64,000 nt of DNA from CALJFL01 sp039964455 (GCA_039964455.1 JBDVXK010000016.1:1-64000); one strand, 5' to 3'; numbered from the stretch's first letter, positions 16,150-25,718 are shown. Made by a program: numbers and translations. The notes: a model not told the origin generated them from the sequence alone.

Positions 16150-19002
16150 TCAGGCCGCTTTTTTGCTCGACTTGCGTCTTAGCATGGGGGCCAGGAACTG
16201 CCCGGTAAACGAGCCCTTGGTCTTGGCAACCTGCTCGGGTGTGCCGGTAGCGATGATCTGGCCGCCGCCACTGCCACCTTCCGGGCCAAGGTCGACTATC
16301 CAGTCCGCCGTTTTTATCACGTCCAGATTGTGCTCGATGATCACCACGGTATTGCCGTGATCGCGCAGCCTGTGCAGTACCTCCAACAGCTGGCGGATGT
16401 CTTCGAAGTGCAGGCCGGTGGTCGGCTCATCCAGAATATACAGAGTGCTACCGGTGTCGCGTTTGGACAGTTCTTTGGCCAGCTTGACCCGCTGCGCCTC
16501 ACCGCCCGAAAGCGTAGTGGCGGCCTGTCCCAGCCGAACATAGGTCAGGCCTACATCGGTCAGTGTTTGTAGCTTGCGGGCAATAGCCGGTACCGGTTCG
16601 AAGAACTCCAGCGCGTCCTCTACTGTCATCTCCAGCACTTCGTGAATGTTCTTGCCCTTGTAGCGCACTTCCAGTGTTTCGCGATTGTAGCGCTTGCCTT
16701 TGCAAACATCGCAGGGCACATAAATGTCTGGCAGAAAGTGCATTTCCACCTTGGTCACGCCATCACCCTGGCAGGCTTCACAGCGCCCGCCTTTAACGTT
16801 GAAGCTGAATCTTCCGGGTTTGTAACCCCGGGAGCGCGCTTCCTGGGTGCCTGCGAACAATTCCCTGACCGGTGTGAAAATACCGGTATAGGTAGCGGGG
16901 TTTGAGCGTGGGGTACGGCCAATCGGGCTCTGGTCTATATCGATACACTTGTCGATGTGCTGCAGCCCGGAAACCTCATCGTGGGCGGCCGGGGTCAGCG
17001 TGGTGGCCCCGTTGAGCTCGGTGGCGGCGATCGGATACAGCGTGCCGTTAATCAGCGTTGATTTGCCGGAGCCTGAGACACCGGTGATGCAGGTGAGCAG
17101 TCCCACCGGAATCTCCAGCGTGACAGCCTGCAGGTTGTTGCCGGTGGCACCGCTTAGCGTCAACTGACGGTCGCTGTCGAACGCGGTTCTCTTACCGGGA
17201 ATTTCTATGCGTTTTTTACCGGACAGATAGGCGCCGGTAAGAGACGCTTCATTGTTCAGAATGTCCTTCATGGTGCCTTCTGCCACGATCTGGCCACCGT
17301 GTACGCCGGCGCCAGGGCCTATATCGATCACATGGTCGGCGGTGCGAATAGCATCCTCGTCATGCTCCACGACCAATACTGTATTACCCAGGTCTCGCAG
17401 ATGGGTGAGGGTGCGCAGCAGGCGCTCATTGTCCCGTTGGTGCAGGCCTATGGACGGTTCATCAAGAATGTACATGACGCCAACCAGGCCAGCGCCGATT
17501 TGGGAGGCCAGCCGTATGCGCTGTGCTTCTCCACCGGACAGGGTCTCGGCGCTGCGATTAAGAGCCAGGTAGTTGAGCCCCACATCCACCAGAAAGCGAT
17601 AACGTGCTCGTAGTTCCTTGAGAATCTTATCGGCGATTTCGCCAGCTCTGCCTTGCAGCTTCAACGCCTCAAAATAATCGTGTGCCTCGCCCACGGCCAT
17701 AGAGGTGATGCTGGGCAAGGTGCGGTTGTCGACGAATACGTGGCGGGCATCCTGGCGCAGGCGGGTACCGTCACAGTCGGGGCAGGGTGCTGTAGCGAGA
17801 AACTTGGAGAGGTCTTCTCGCACCGACTGGGAATCGGTGTCCCGGTAACGCCGTTCCATATTCGGCAGGATGCCTTCGAATGGGTGGGTACGTTGAAATA
17901 CATCGCCCCGGTCGTTGACGTAGGAGAAAGCGACTTCCTGTTTGCCACTGCCCTGCAGGATGATCTTGCGGTGCTTTTTGTTGAGCGACTCAAAGGGGGC
18001 GTCTATATCGAAGCCGTAGTGATCGGCCAGCGATGTCAGCATATGGAAGTAATACACATTGCGCCGGTCCCAGCCGCGTATGGCGCCCTCGGCAAGGCTT
18101 GCTTCCGGGTAGAGTATGACCCTGCTCTCGTCGAAATACTGCTTTATGCCCAGCCCGTCACAACCGCTACAGGCTCCTGCCGGGTTGTTAAAGGAGAATA
18201 GCCGGGGTTCCAGTTCATCGATGCTGTGGCCGCACTGGGGGCAGGCAAAGCGGGCTGAGAACATAATGTCCTCTTCCGTTGCTCCGTCGTCCATGTAGCT
18301 GATGGTGGCGAGGCCGTCGGTCAGTGACAGCGCTGTTTCGAAAGACTCGGCGAGGCGCAGGCCCAGGTCCTCCCTCACCTTGAAGCGGTCTATCACCACT
18401 TCAATGCGGTGCTTCTTCTTCTTTTCTAGCTGGGGTACATCGTCGAGGTCGGTAACAATGCCGTCGATACGTGCGCGAACAAAGCCACTGGCCCGCAACT
18501 CCTCGAAGATGTGCAAGTGTTCACCTTTACGTTCGCGAACCACGGGAGCCAGTAACATGAGCTTGCTGCCCTCGGGCATCGCCAGTACTGAATCCACCAT
18601 CTGACTCACAGTTTGGGCCGCAAGGTTGACCCCGTGCTCCGGACAACGCGGTTCGCCTACCCGGGCAAACAACAAGCGCAGGTAATCGTAGATCTCGGTG
18701 ATAGTGCCTACGGTTGAGCGTGGGTTGTGAGAGGTAGATTTCTGCTCAATGGAAATGGCCGGTGACAGGCCCTCGATATGATCCATATCGGGTTTTTCCA
18801 TCATCGACAGGAATTGCCTGGCGTAGGTGGAAAGCGACTCAACATAGCGGCGCTGGCCCTCGGCGTAGAGGGTGTCAAAAGCCAGGGACGACTTACCAGA
18901 GCCGGAAAGACCGGTGATTACCACCAGCTTGTCGCGCGGGATGTCGAGGTCGATGTTTTTGAGGTTGTGGGTGCGTGCACCGCGGACCTGAATAGTGTCC
19001 AT
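16150..19002 (-). CDS. uvrA: Excinuclease ABC subunit A
   Basis: 950 aa (E. coli 940). UvrA is the damage-sensing ATPase of nucleotide excision repair and loads UvrB. There are two ABC modules: the N-terminal Walker A GLSGSGKSS lies near residue 31 and the second, GVSGSGKST, near residue 640. Two zinc modules are visible (CPQCGHSIDE...CSGCDGLG and CEACQGDG...CDVCKG), and ABC signatures LSGGEAQRI and LSGGEAQRV. The start at 19002 (MDTIQVRGARTHNLKN) is preferred over an upstream in-frame ATG because AGGAG lies 5 nt before it and the family begins there. No clear LexA box (CTG-N10-CAG) was found upstream. Confidence 0.98.
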   Translation of the reverse strand: MDTIQVRGARTHNLKNIDLDIPRDKLVVITGLSGSGKSSLAFDTLYAEGQRRYVESLSTYARQFLSMMEKPDMDHIEGLSPAISIEQKSTSHNPRSTVGTITEIYDYLRLLFARVGEPRCPEHGVNLAAQTVSQMVDSVLAMPEGSKLMLLAPVVRERKGEHLHIFEELRASGFVRARIDGIVTDLDDVPQLEKKKKHRIEVVIDRFKVREDLGLRLAESFETALSLTDGLATISYMDDGATEEDIMFSARFACPQCGHSIDELEPRLFSFNNPAGACSGCDGLGIKQYFDESRVILYPEASLAEGAIRGWDRRNVYYFHMLTSLADHYGFDIDAPFESLNKKHRKIILQGSGKQEVAFSYVNDRGDVFQRTHPFEGILPNMERRYRDTDSQSVREDLSKFLATAPCPDCDGTRLRQDARHVFVDNRTLPSITSMAVGEAHDYFEALKLQGRAGEIADKILKELRARYRFLVDVGLNYLALNRSAETLSGGEAQRIRLASQIGAGLVGVMYILDEPSIGLHQRDNERLLRTLTHLRDLGNTVLVVEHDEDAIRTADHVIDIGPGAGVHGGQIVAEGTMKDILNNEASLTGAYLSGKKRIEIPGKRTAFDSDRQLTLSGATGNNLQAVTLEIPVGLLTCITGVSGSGKSTLINGTLYPIAATELNGATTLTPAAHDEVSGLQHIDKCIDIDQSPIGRTPRSNPATYTGIFTPVRELFAGTQEARSRGYKPGRFSFNVKGGRCEACQGDGVTKVEMHFLPDIYVPCDVCKGKRYNRETLEVRYKGKNIHEVLEMTVEDALEFFEPVPAIARKLQTLTDVGLTYVRLGQAATTLSGGEAQRVKLAKELSKRDTGSTLYILDEPTTGLHFEDIRQLLEVLHRLRDHGNTVVIIEHNLDVIKTADWIVDLGPEGGSGGGQIIATGTPEQVAKTKGSFTGQFLAPMLRRKSSKKAA

Positions 19003-19160
19003 TTTGCTCCTGAACTGACTTTTGACGGAAACCGAACAGTATATGCCCGGGCGCTCCCGCCTGGCAAAACCAATGTGGTTATTACGCGTAGTTTGACGGG
19101 GTGGATGCTCCCGGTCGGTGAAGCTGCTAAAATACGCCGCTTGCCTGGAAAGAAACTCTC

Positions 19161-20372
19161 GTGATAACCGAAAACCCAATGACACCCCTGGAGCGGCGTA
19201 CCGTCAGCTCCCTGGCGCTGCTTTACAGCTTTCGTATGCTCGGCCTGTTCATGGTGCTGCCGTTGTTGGCGCTGTATGCGGCCGATCTGCCGGGAGCGAC
19301 GCCGGCGATGCTGGGGCTCGCGCTGGGCATCTATGGATTGAGCCAGGCCGCCCTGCAGATTCCGCTGGGCTGGCTGTCTGATCGTATTGGCCGCAAGCCG
19401 GTGATCGTGGCGGGCCTGCTGGTGTTCGCCCTGGGTAGTGTTGTTGCCGCGCAAGCTGATACAGCCACTGGCATTATTTTTGGCCGTTTCCTGCAGGGCG
19501 CGGGTGCTATTGCCAGTACCGTGATGGCATTGGTTGCTGACCTCACCAGCGAAGAGCAGCGCACCAAGGCGATGGCGGTAGTCGGGGCCAGTATTGGCGC
19601 CTCGTTTGCGATAGCGCTGGTGCTGGGCCCGCTGGTGGCCGCCAGCGGCGGCCTGCAGGCGGTGTTTTACCTGACAGCGGTTCTGGCGCTTGTCGGCATT
19701 GTTATTGTCCTGCTGCGAGTACCTACGCCAGAGCGCTTGCTGGAGCATGACGAGGTCGGTACGCGGGGTGTGCATCTGGCGCAGGCACTGGCCGACCGGC
19801 AACTACTGCGGCTTAATTTCGGCGTGTTTACTTTGCACTTTATTCTGATGGCCTGTTTTTTGTTGCTGCCCACCCAGCTGGAAGACTCCATGGGTGTCAC
19901 CCGTGATGCGCACTGGCAGATCTACCTTCCGGCCCTCCTGTTATCGTTATTGGGCATGTTGCCGCTGATGCGCCTCGCTGAAAAGGGCGGCCGACTGCGT
20001 GAAGTGTTCCCCGCGGCGATCGCATTGTTGCTGCTGGCGCTGGTGGGCTTCGGGTTTGCGGCTTCCGAAGTTCTCTTTTATCTCAGCCTGTGGCTGTTCT
20101 TTGTTGGCTTCAATTATCTGGAGGCCACATTGCCGTCGCTGGTGAGCAAGGCCGTGTTTGCGGGCGGGCGCGGCACTGCCATGGGCATCTATTCGTCCTG
20201 CCAATTCCTCGGGGCCTTCGCCGGAGGCGCTATTGGTGGCTACGTGCTGCAGCAGTGGGGCGCTCAGGGGCTGCTGGCAGCGTGCCTGCTGCCCGGTATT
20301 GTCTGGCTTTGTCTGTTCTTGCCGGGGTTGCTTGTTACCCCTGACTCCGCCGGTGATATTCCCCCGGCCTGA
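19161..20372 (+). CDS. MFS transporter (YajR-like, without C-terminal extra domain)
   Basis: 403 aa with about 12 membrane helices. Motif A GWLSDRIGRKPV lies between helices 2 and 3 and GRFLQGAGAIASTVMALVADL in helices 4-5, typical of drug:H+ antiporter-type MFS proteins and close in pattern to YajR. It lacks the C-terminal YAM domain of E. coli YajR. The substrate is unknown. The gene sits divergently from uvrA and upstream of ssb, the order also found in pseudomonads. The start is GTG at 19161 after GGAAAG; an ATG at 19179 is possible. Confidence 0.85.
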   Translation: MITENPMTPLERRTVSSLALLYSFRMLGLFMVLPLLALYAADLPGATPAMLGLALGIYGLSQAALQIPLGWLSDRIGRKPVIVAGLLVFALGSVVAAQADTATGIIFGRFLQGAGAIASTVMALVADLTSEEQRTKAMAVVGASIGASFAIALVLGPLVAASGGLQAVFYLTAVLALVGIVIVLLRVPTPERLLEHDEVGTRGVHLAQALADRQLLRLNFGVFTLHFILMACFLLLPTQLEDSMGVTRDAHWQIYLPALLLSLLGMLPLMRLAEKGGRLREVFPAAIALLLLALVGFGFAASEVLFYLSLWLFFVGFNYLEATLPSLVSKAVFAGGRGTAMGIYSSCQFLGAFAGGAIGGYVLQQWGAQGLLAACLLPGIVWLCLFLPGLLVTPDSAGDIPPA

Positions 20373-20484
20373 TCAGCCCGCCAAGCCTGAGTTTGGCCGA
20401 CAATGCTGTCGCATTTGCACAGGGGGATTGCTATAGTCCTCCGTTCGATATCGTTTCAAATTCGCTCGATTCAGGGGATGTTTT

Positions 20485-20985
20485 ATGGCTTCACGGGGCG
20501 TAAACAAAGTAATTCTTGTAGGTAACCTGGGCAACGATCCAGAGACGCGCTATATGCCCTCGGGCGGCGCAGTGACCAATATCACGGTGGCCACTTCCGA
20601 AACCTGGAAAGACAAGCAGACTGGCCAGCCACAGGAACGTACAGAATGGCACCGTGTGGTGTTTTTCAATCGCCTGGCGGAGATTGCCGGTGAGTATCTG
20701 CGCAAGGGTTCCAAGGTGTATCTGGAAGGGTCGCTGCGCACGCGCAAGTGGCAGGACAATTCAGGGCAGGATCGCTACACCACCGAGATCGTTGCCGGCG
20801 AAATGCAGATGCTTGATAGCCGTGGTTCGGGCCAGGGCGGCGGCAACTACCAGCAAGGGCAGGGTGCTGCTCCTGCTCCTGCGTCTGCACCGCAGAGTGC
20901 TCCCGCACAAGGCGGCGCGGCTGCTGCGGCGCCAGCTGCTGCACCGACCGACTTCGGCGATTTTGACGACGATATTCCGTTTTAG
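20485..20985 (+). CDS. ssb: Single-stranded DNA-binding protein
   Basis: 166 aa. The N-terminal OB fold (about residues 5-110) starts RGVNKVILVGNLGNDPETRYMPSGGAV, with EWHRVVFFNRLAEIAGEYLRKGSKVYLEG. It is followed by a Gly/Gln/Ala/Pro-rich linker (about 117-155) and the acidic tip DFDDDIPF, which binds partner proteins of replication and repair. Length is slightly below E. coli SSB (178). It is downstream of the MFS gene on the same strand, with a 112-nt gap containing a possible TATAGT -10 at 20432-20437. Confidence 0.97.
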   Translation: MASRGVNKVILVGNLGNDPETRYMPSGGAVTNITVATSETWKDKQTGQPQERTEWHRVVFFNRLAEIAGEYLRKGSKVYLEGSLRTRKWQDNSGQDRYTTEIVAGEMQMLDSRGSGQGGGNYQQGQGAAPAPASAPQSAPAQGGAAAAAPAAAPTDFGDFDDDIPF

Positions 20986-21089
20986 AGCCGGGTCACGAAT
21001 TGTAAATAAGCTGTCTGAAATCCACATAGTTGGGATATTCAGATTGTGAGGGCTGGCCTCACACTTCATTCTAATCACGGAGCATGGCG

Positions 21090-21962
21090 ATGCGTGTGCT
21101 GCTGATCGGCGCAGATACGTCTATTGGAATTGCGCTGCAGTCCCACCTGGTCCGCTGGGGCCGTCATGAGGTGGAGCTACTGAATTCCTCTGCCTGCCGA
21201 TGGAAGAGCGAGCGACAGGCAAAGAAAGCCGCCCGACGGGGTGGTTGCGACCTGATCATTGATGCCCGTATTGTCGCGGCCTGCGACAGCGGCGAAATCC
21301 TTCACGACATTGATGTAAAACGTTGTCACTGGCTGGCAAAAGCCTGTCAGCGTAGCGGCATTCACTATCTCTACCTGTCCAGTTCGCGCGTCTTTGCGGG
21401 TACCCGTGGACGCCCCTATACCGAATTAGATCCGGCGGATAACACCGAAACCGTAGGCCAGTTGCTGCTGCAGGCGGAAGCGTTTGTCAGGGAAACCTGT
21501 GAGGCACATCTGATTCTGCGCCTGGGCTCCATCTTCTCCGCGCGCGGTGTCAATGTGCTCACGCACATGCTTGGTCAATTGACCGATGGCGGCACACTCA
21601 CCCTGAATAATAATCTTACTGGCTGCCCGGTGGATTCCGGGGATGCTGCTCGGGTGGTAGCGGCGGTGGTTGACCAGGTCAGCGCCGGCGCCGAGTCCTG
21701 GGGTACCTACAATTACTGTAGTTCCGACCCCACCCACTGTTATGAATTTGCTGAAGTACTGTTTGCCTGCGCCTCCCAGTTTTCCGAGTTTGGGCCTGCC
21801 GCAGTGCAACTGCAGGCCAGTGCTGAGCCGGAAGTGCAACTGAACCGTCAGTTAGACTGCAGCCTCATTCGCAATACTTTTGCCGTTAAGCAGGTTGCCT
21901 GGCGTGGGACTGTCGCTGATGCGGTTAAACATTATTTTGAAGTACAGCAAGACCAGGAGTGA
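21090..21962 (+). CDS. RmlD-like extended SDR lacking the catalytic Tyr/Lys
   Basis: 290 aa. It resembles the RmlD (dTDP-4-dehydrorhamnose reductase) sugar-nucleotide-binding family: an N-terminal Rossmann start MRVLLIGADTSIGIAL, YLYLSSSRVFAG, a D-x-x-R-V-V segment, and an RLGSIFS strand. The family active site Y-x3-K (usually YGxTKxxGE) reads VGQLLLQAE here (residues 122-130), so Tyr and Lys are both missing and dehydrogenase activity is unlikely. The ATG at 21090 is preferred because GGAG lies 7 nt upstream; the ATG at 21084 is only 1 nt from it. It is 6 nt before moaB and probably cotranscribed. The role is unknown. Confidence 0.72.
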   Translation: MRVLLIGADTSIGIALQSHLVRWGRHEVELLNSSACRWKSERQAKKAARRGGCDLIIDARIVAACDSGEILHDIDVKRCHWLAKACQRSGIHYLYLSSSRVFAGTRGRPYTELDPADNTETVGQLLLQAEAFVRETCEAHLILRLGSIFSARGVNVLTHMLGQLTDGGTLTLNNNLTGCPVDSGDAARVVAAVVDQVSAGAESWGTYNYCSSDPTHCYEFAEVLFACASQFSEFGPAAVQLQASAEPEVQLNRQLDCSLIRNTFAVKQVAWRGTVADAVKHYFEVQQDQE

Positions 21963-21968
21963 AGTAGC

Positions 21969-22499
21969 ATGAGTAAGGCCACTGATAGTCAGCCATGTCC
22001 CTTGAACGTGGCTGTACTCACAGTTTCAGATACGCGTACCCTGGAAGATGACACCTCGGGGCAGTTTCTGGTCGACGCACTCACTGAATGTCGCCACCAC
22101 AGCGCTGGCAGGTCCATTGTGATCGATGACATTTATCAGATTCGCGCGGTCCTGTCGGCGTGGATAGCTGATACTGAGATTGATGCAGTGCTTATTACCG
22201 GCGGTACCGGCTTTTCGGGTCGTGATTCCACCCCGGAAGCGGTGGAGCCGCTTTTTGACAAGACCATTGACGGCTTTGGGGAGGTCTTTCGCGCGCTGTC
22301 GCTGCAGGAAATCGGATCCTCCACCATACAGTCACGCGCCATTGCAGGTTTTGCCAATAGTACGGTGATTTTTTGTATGCCTGGGTCTACCGGCGCCTGT
22401 CGCACCGCCTGGAATGGTGTTATCCGCGAGCAACTGGACAGTACTCACCGCCCGTGTAATTTTGTAGGCGTACTGACCGTGAGGGAGACCCTAGGTTGA
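21969..22499 (+). CDS. moaB: Molybdenum cofactor biosynthesis protein MoaB
   Basis: 176 aa. The MoCF-binding fold is shown by LNVAVLTVSDTRTLEDDTSGQFL and TGGTGFSGRDSTPEAVEPLF (about residues 80-100) plus the MPGSTGACRTAW loop. MoaB/MogA proteins adenylylate molybdopterin before metal insertion; in E. coli MogA is the active one, and the true activity of this copy is not proven. It overlaps moeA by 3 nt (TTGA), so the pair is coupled. Confidence 0.93.
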   Translation: MSKATDSQPCPLNVAVLTVSDTRTLEDDTSGQFLVDALTECRHHSAGRSIVIDDIYQIRAVLSAWIADTEIDAVLITGGTGFSGRDSTPEAVEPLFDKTIDGFGEVFRALSLQEIGSSTIQSRAIAGFANSTVIFCMPGSTGACRTAWNGVIREQLDSTHRPCNFVGVLTVRETLG

Positions 22500-23707
22500 A
22501 GCCCTTGTTGCCGGTTGCGGAAGCCTTAGAACAGGTACTGGCGCAGGCGCAACCACTTACTGACGTCGAGGACGTACCGTTAATTGATGCGCTGGGCCGT
22601 GTATTGGCCAGTGATCAGGTGTCGCCATTGGCGGTGCCTGGCGAAGACAACAGTGCGATGGATGGCTACGCAGTGCGCGTTGCCGACCTCGGGGCGGCAG
22701 CGTTGCCGGTCTCCCAGCGAATACCCGCCGGGGTAATGGGTGAGCCATTGCAGCCTCGCTCTATAGCTCGCATCTTCACCGGAGCGCCGGTGCCAGCCGG
22801 TGCCGATGCGGTTGTTATGCAGGAAGATTGTGCGGTGACCGCGGATGGCGTGGTCATCAATGCTGAGGTCAGCCCTGGCCAGCATATACGCCCCGCCGGT
22901 CAGGATATTCAGCGTGGCAGCACGGTGCTGGCGACGGGCAGGCGGTTGCGGCCACAGGATTTGGGCCTGCTGGCTTCCATTGGTTGCGCCACGGTGTCGG
23001 TGGTCAGGCAGTTACGGGTGGCGATTCTCTCTACCGGCGATGAACTGGTTGAACCCGGTAGCGGGGCACTGGCACCTGGCCAACTCTATAACTCAAACCG
23101 TTACACACTGGCGGGCCTGTTACGCTCTCTGGATATTGCAGTCGTTGATGGCGGTATCGTAGCCGACGACCCCGACGTCACTCGCGATGCATTGCAGCAG
23201 GCAGCCGATAGTGCAGATTGCGTCATCACCTCCGGTGGCGTTTCAGTGGGTGAGGAAGATCACGTCAAGCAGCAGGTAGAGGCGCTGGGGCAGCTTAACT
23301 TGTGGAAATTGGCGATGAAGCCCGGGAAGCCGCTTGCATTCGGCCGTATTGGCAATACGCCTTTTATTGGCTTACCCGGTAACCCCAGTTCTGTATTTGT
23401 CACATTTTGCCTGATTGCCAGACCTTATCTCATGCGCCTGCAGGGCGTCACCGATAGGCCGTTGCCAATGCTGAAGGTCCGTGCCGGTTTCTCGACGAAG
23501 CGGCCCGGCGGCAGGCAGGAATATCTGCGCGTGTTATTGGAAGAAGACCCGGCAGAGGGGCTGGTCGCCAAACGCTTTGCTAACCAGAGCTCCGGTGTGC
23601 TTAGCTCGGTGTCGCATTCCAACGCTTTGGCGGTGATACCGCCAGGGTTGGCAGTGACAGAAGGTGATGAGGTGGAAGTTTTGTTGCTGGACCTGCTGGC
23701 CGGTTAA
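22496..23707 (+). CDS. moeA: Molybdopterin molybdenumtransferase MoeA
   Basis: 403 aa (E. coli 411). MoeA inserts molybdenum into adenylylated molybdopterin. Landmarks are EDNSAMDGYAVR near residue 50, IFTGAPVPAGADAVV, LSTGDELVEPG, TSGGVSVGEEDHVK (about 243-256) and LPGNPSS near 290, followed by the C-terminal domain IV. The start codon is TTG at 22496, supported by GAGGGAGA upstream and overlap with the moaB stop. No molybdoenzyme gene lies in the window. Confidence 0.96.
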   Translation: MKPLLPVAEALEQVLAQAQPLTDVEDVPLIDALGRVLASDQVSPLAVPGEDNSAMDGYAVRVADLGAAALPVSQRIPAGVMGEPLQPRSIARIFTGAPVPAGADAVVMQEDCAVTADGVVINAEVSPGQHIRPAGQDIQRGSTVLATGRRLRPQDLGLLASIGCATVSVVRQLRVAILSTGDELVEPGSGALAPGQLYNSNRYTLAGLLRSLDIAVVDGGIVADDPDVTRDALQQAADSADCVITSGGVSVGEEDHVKQQVEALGQLNLWKLAMKPGKPLAFGRIGNTPFIGLPGNPSSVFVTFCLIARPYLMRLQGVTDRPLPMLKVRAGFSTKRPGGRQEYLRVLLEEDPAEGLVAKRFANQSSGVLSSVSHSNALAVIPPGLAVTEGDEVEVLLLDLLAG

Positions 23708-23709
23708 CT

Positions 23710-23727
23710 GCCGCGTTTGACTGCGGC
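23710..23727. other. Short stem-loop between convergent moeA and fabB
   Basis: GCCGC (23710-23714) and GCGGC (23723-23727) can pair around eight bases in the 29-nt gap. No T tract follows on either strand, so terminator function is doubtful. Confidence 0.35.
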
Positions 23728-23736
23728 GAATAATGC

Positions 23737-24963
23737 TCAGTCTGTGTATTTCTGGAACACCAGCGATGCGTTAGTGCCGCCGAAGCCGAAGCTGTTGGAC
23801 ATGACGCGTTGCAGGTCGACATCGTCGTGCCGCTTCACCGCAATGGGCAGGCCGTCTGCTTCCGGATCCAGGTTATCGATGTTGGCTGAGGCGGCGATGA
23901 AGCCATCGCGCTGCATCAGTAATGAGTAAATCGCTTCCTGTACGCCGGCAGCTCCCAGCGAGTGGCCGGATAATGATTTGGTAGAACCTATGACCGGGAT
24001 GTGCTCCAGGCTTTCATAGGCTGTGCGCACCGCTTTCAATTCCTGAATGTCGCCCGCAGGCGTGCTGGTTCCGTGGGCATTGATGTAATCGACCGGGCCC
24101 TCAACTGTCGCCAGCGCCTGCTGCATGCAGCGCACAGCACCTTCACCGGAGGGAGCGACCATGTCGTGACCATCGGAGGTGGCGCCATAGCCCACCAGTT
24201 CGGCGTAGATCTTCGCGCCGCGTGCCTTCGCGTGTTCCAGTTCTTCGAGAACCAACATACCGCCGCCACCGGCGATAACAAAGCCATCGCGGTCAGCATC
24301 ATAGGCGCGGGAAGCACGCTCTGGTGTTTCGTTGTATTTGGTGGACAGTGCACCCATAGCATCGAACAGGCTGCTCAGGGTCCAGTGCAGTTCCTCACCG
24401 CCACCCGCAAAAACGATATCCTGCTTGTTCAGCTGTATCTGCTCCATGCCATTGCCTATGCAGTGGGCGCTGGTAGAACAGGCCGATGAAATAGAGTAGT
24501 TAACGCCCTTGATCTTGAAGGGTGTTGCCAGGCAGGCGGAGACGGTGCTGCCCATTGTCTGCGTAACCCGGTAGGGGCCAACCCGCCGCAATCCGCGATC
24601 TCGCAGGATATCGGCAGCCTCGGTCTGGCTGGCCGAAGAGGCGCCACCCGAGCCGGCTATGATGCCGGTACGTACGTTGGAGACATCAGATTCGTCGAGG
24701 TCGGCATCGGCGATTGCTTGCTGCATGGCAATGTAGGCATAGGCTGCAGCGTCGCCCATAAAGCGCAGTTGCTTGCGGTCGATCAGCTCACTGGTATTGA
24801 TATTCGGAGCGCCTGCCACGTGGGAGCGCATGCCCATATCGATCTGTTCCTGGCGAAGGCTAATACCTGAGCGGCCCTCGTACAAAGCCTTGCTGACGCT
24901 TTGCGCATCATTGCCAAGGCAAGACACAATGCCCATCCCCGTGATGACAACTCGTCTGGTCAT
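23737..24963 (-). CDS. fabB: Beta-ketoacyl-ACP synthase I
   Basis: 408 aa (E. coli 406). A condensing enzyme of fatty-acid elongation, needed for unsaturated chains. The catalytic triad is visible: Cys162 in SSACSTSAHCIGN, His in YINAHGTSTPAGD, and His in GSTKSLSGHSLGAAG; the C-terminal glycine-rich NSFGFGGTNAS is also present. It starts 3 nt after the fabA stop, forming the classic fabAB operon for anaerobic-type unsaturated fatty-acid synthesis in gammaproteobacteria. Confidence 0.98.
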   Translation of the reverse strand: MTRRVVITGMGIVSCLGNDAQSVSKALYEGRSGISLRQEQIDMGMRSHVAGAPNINTSELIDRKQLRFMGDAAAYAYIAMQQAIADADLDESDVSNVRTGIIAGSGGASSASQTEAADILRDRGLRRVGPYRVTQTMGSTVSACLATPFKIKGVNYSISSACSTSAHCIGNGMEQIQLNKQDIVFAGGGEELHWTLSSLFDAMGALSTKYNETPERASRAYDADRDGFVIAGGGGMLVLEELEHAKARGAKIYAELVGYGATSDGHDMVAPSGEGAVRCMQQALATVEGPVDYINAHGTSTPAGDIQELKAVRTAYESLEHIPVIGSTKSLSGHSLGAAGVQEAIYSLLMQRDGFIAASANIDNLDPEADGLPIAVKRHDDVDLQRVMSNSFGFGGTNASLVFQKYTD

Positions 24964-24966
24964 TGC

Positions 24967-25482
24967 TTAGAAAGACTCCGTAGACTGAAACAAGCCGACA
25001 CGCAGGTCTTCGGCTGTATAAATTTCTCGGCCATCTACCGATACACTGCCGTCGGCAATACCCATCACAAGTTTGCGCTCAATAACACGCTTCATGTGTA
25101 TGTTATAGACCACTTTGGAGGCGCTGGGCAAAATTTGGCCGCTGAACTTTACAGCGCCTGAGCCCAGAGCACGACCGCGTCCCGGGTTACCGCGCCATCC
25201 CAGAAAGAAACCAACCAGTTGCCACATGGCGTCCAGCCCGAGACAGCCCGGCATCACCGGATCGCCGGGGAAGTGGCAGTCAAAAAACCACAGGTCCGGA
25301 TGGATATCCAGCTCTGCCACGATTTCGCCCTTGTCGTATTTTCCGCCCTCGGAGCTTATGCGAACGATACGGTCCAGCATCAGCATATTGTCTGTGGGTA
25401 ATTGGGCGTTGCCCGGGCCGAACAGTTCGCCGTTACCGCAGGCGACTAGTTCTTCTTTGGCGAAAGCGCTTTGTGCAGTCAT
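24967..25482 (-). CDS. fabA: 3-hydroxydecanoyl-ACP dehydratase/isomerase
   Basis: 171 aa (E. coli 172). It dehydrates 3-hydroxydecanoyl-ACP and isomerises trans-2- to cis-3-decenoyl-ACP, the branch point of unsaturated fatty-acid synthesis. The catalytic His70 (FFDCHFPGDPVMPG) and Asp84 (LGLDAMWQL) are present. The ATG at 25482 gives the family N-terminus; an open stretch upstream to 25623 is not conserved sequence. First gene of the fabAB operon. Confidence 0.97.
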   Translation of the reverse strand: MTAQSAFAKEELVACGNGELFGPGNAQLPTDNMLMLDRIVRISSEGGKYDKGEIVAELDIHPDLWFFDCHFPGDPVMPGCLGLDAMWQLVGFFLGWRGNPGRGRALGSGAVKFSGQILPSASKVVYNIHMKRVIERKLVMGIADGSVSVDGREIYTAEDLRVGLFQSTESF

Positions 25483-25565
25483 ACAGTATCCATTGATGCC
25501 ACCTTGCAGGCGCCACAAGAGCAGTGTGTTCGGCGACCTGGCGGGGCGAGGTGTAGAGGGTGCCC

Positions 25566-25596
25566 ATTCTAATGGCTGCTGTGTACAAGTCCAGCC
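25566..25596 (-). promoter_or_regulatory. Candidate fabA promoter with overlapping partial palindrome
   Basis: On the minus strand TGGACT (25588-25593) and TAGAAT (25566-25571) are 16 nt apart, 84 nt before the fabA start. An imperfect inverted repeat (GGCTG 25574-25578, CAGCC 25592-25596, with a GTAC core) overlaps the spacer. It could be a FabR/DesT-type site, but the match is weak. Confidence 0.35.
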
Positions 25597-25718
25597 TAAC
25601 CGCAATTCGCATACGCTGGTCAATATAGTTGCCCTTGCTTACAATAAGCGGTTTGGCGCTATGTGTATGTGTAGCCTGTTGTGCGTGTGCCGATCACAGC
25701 TCAGCTCAGGATGACTAA

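Noticed and set aside
19003..19160. LexA/SOS box for uvrA
   Set aside because: ACAGTATATG resembles half a site, but no CTG-N10-CAG arrangement exists in the divergent region.
19003..19185. 61-residue N-terminal extension of UvrA
   Set aside because: The extension has no family similarity and the internal ATG at 19002 has AGGAG at 5 nt.
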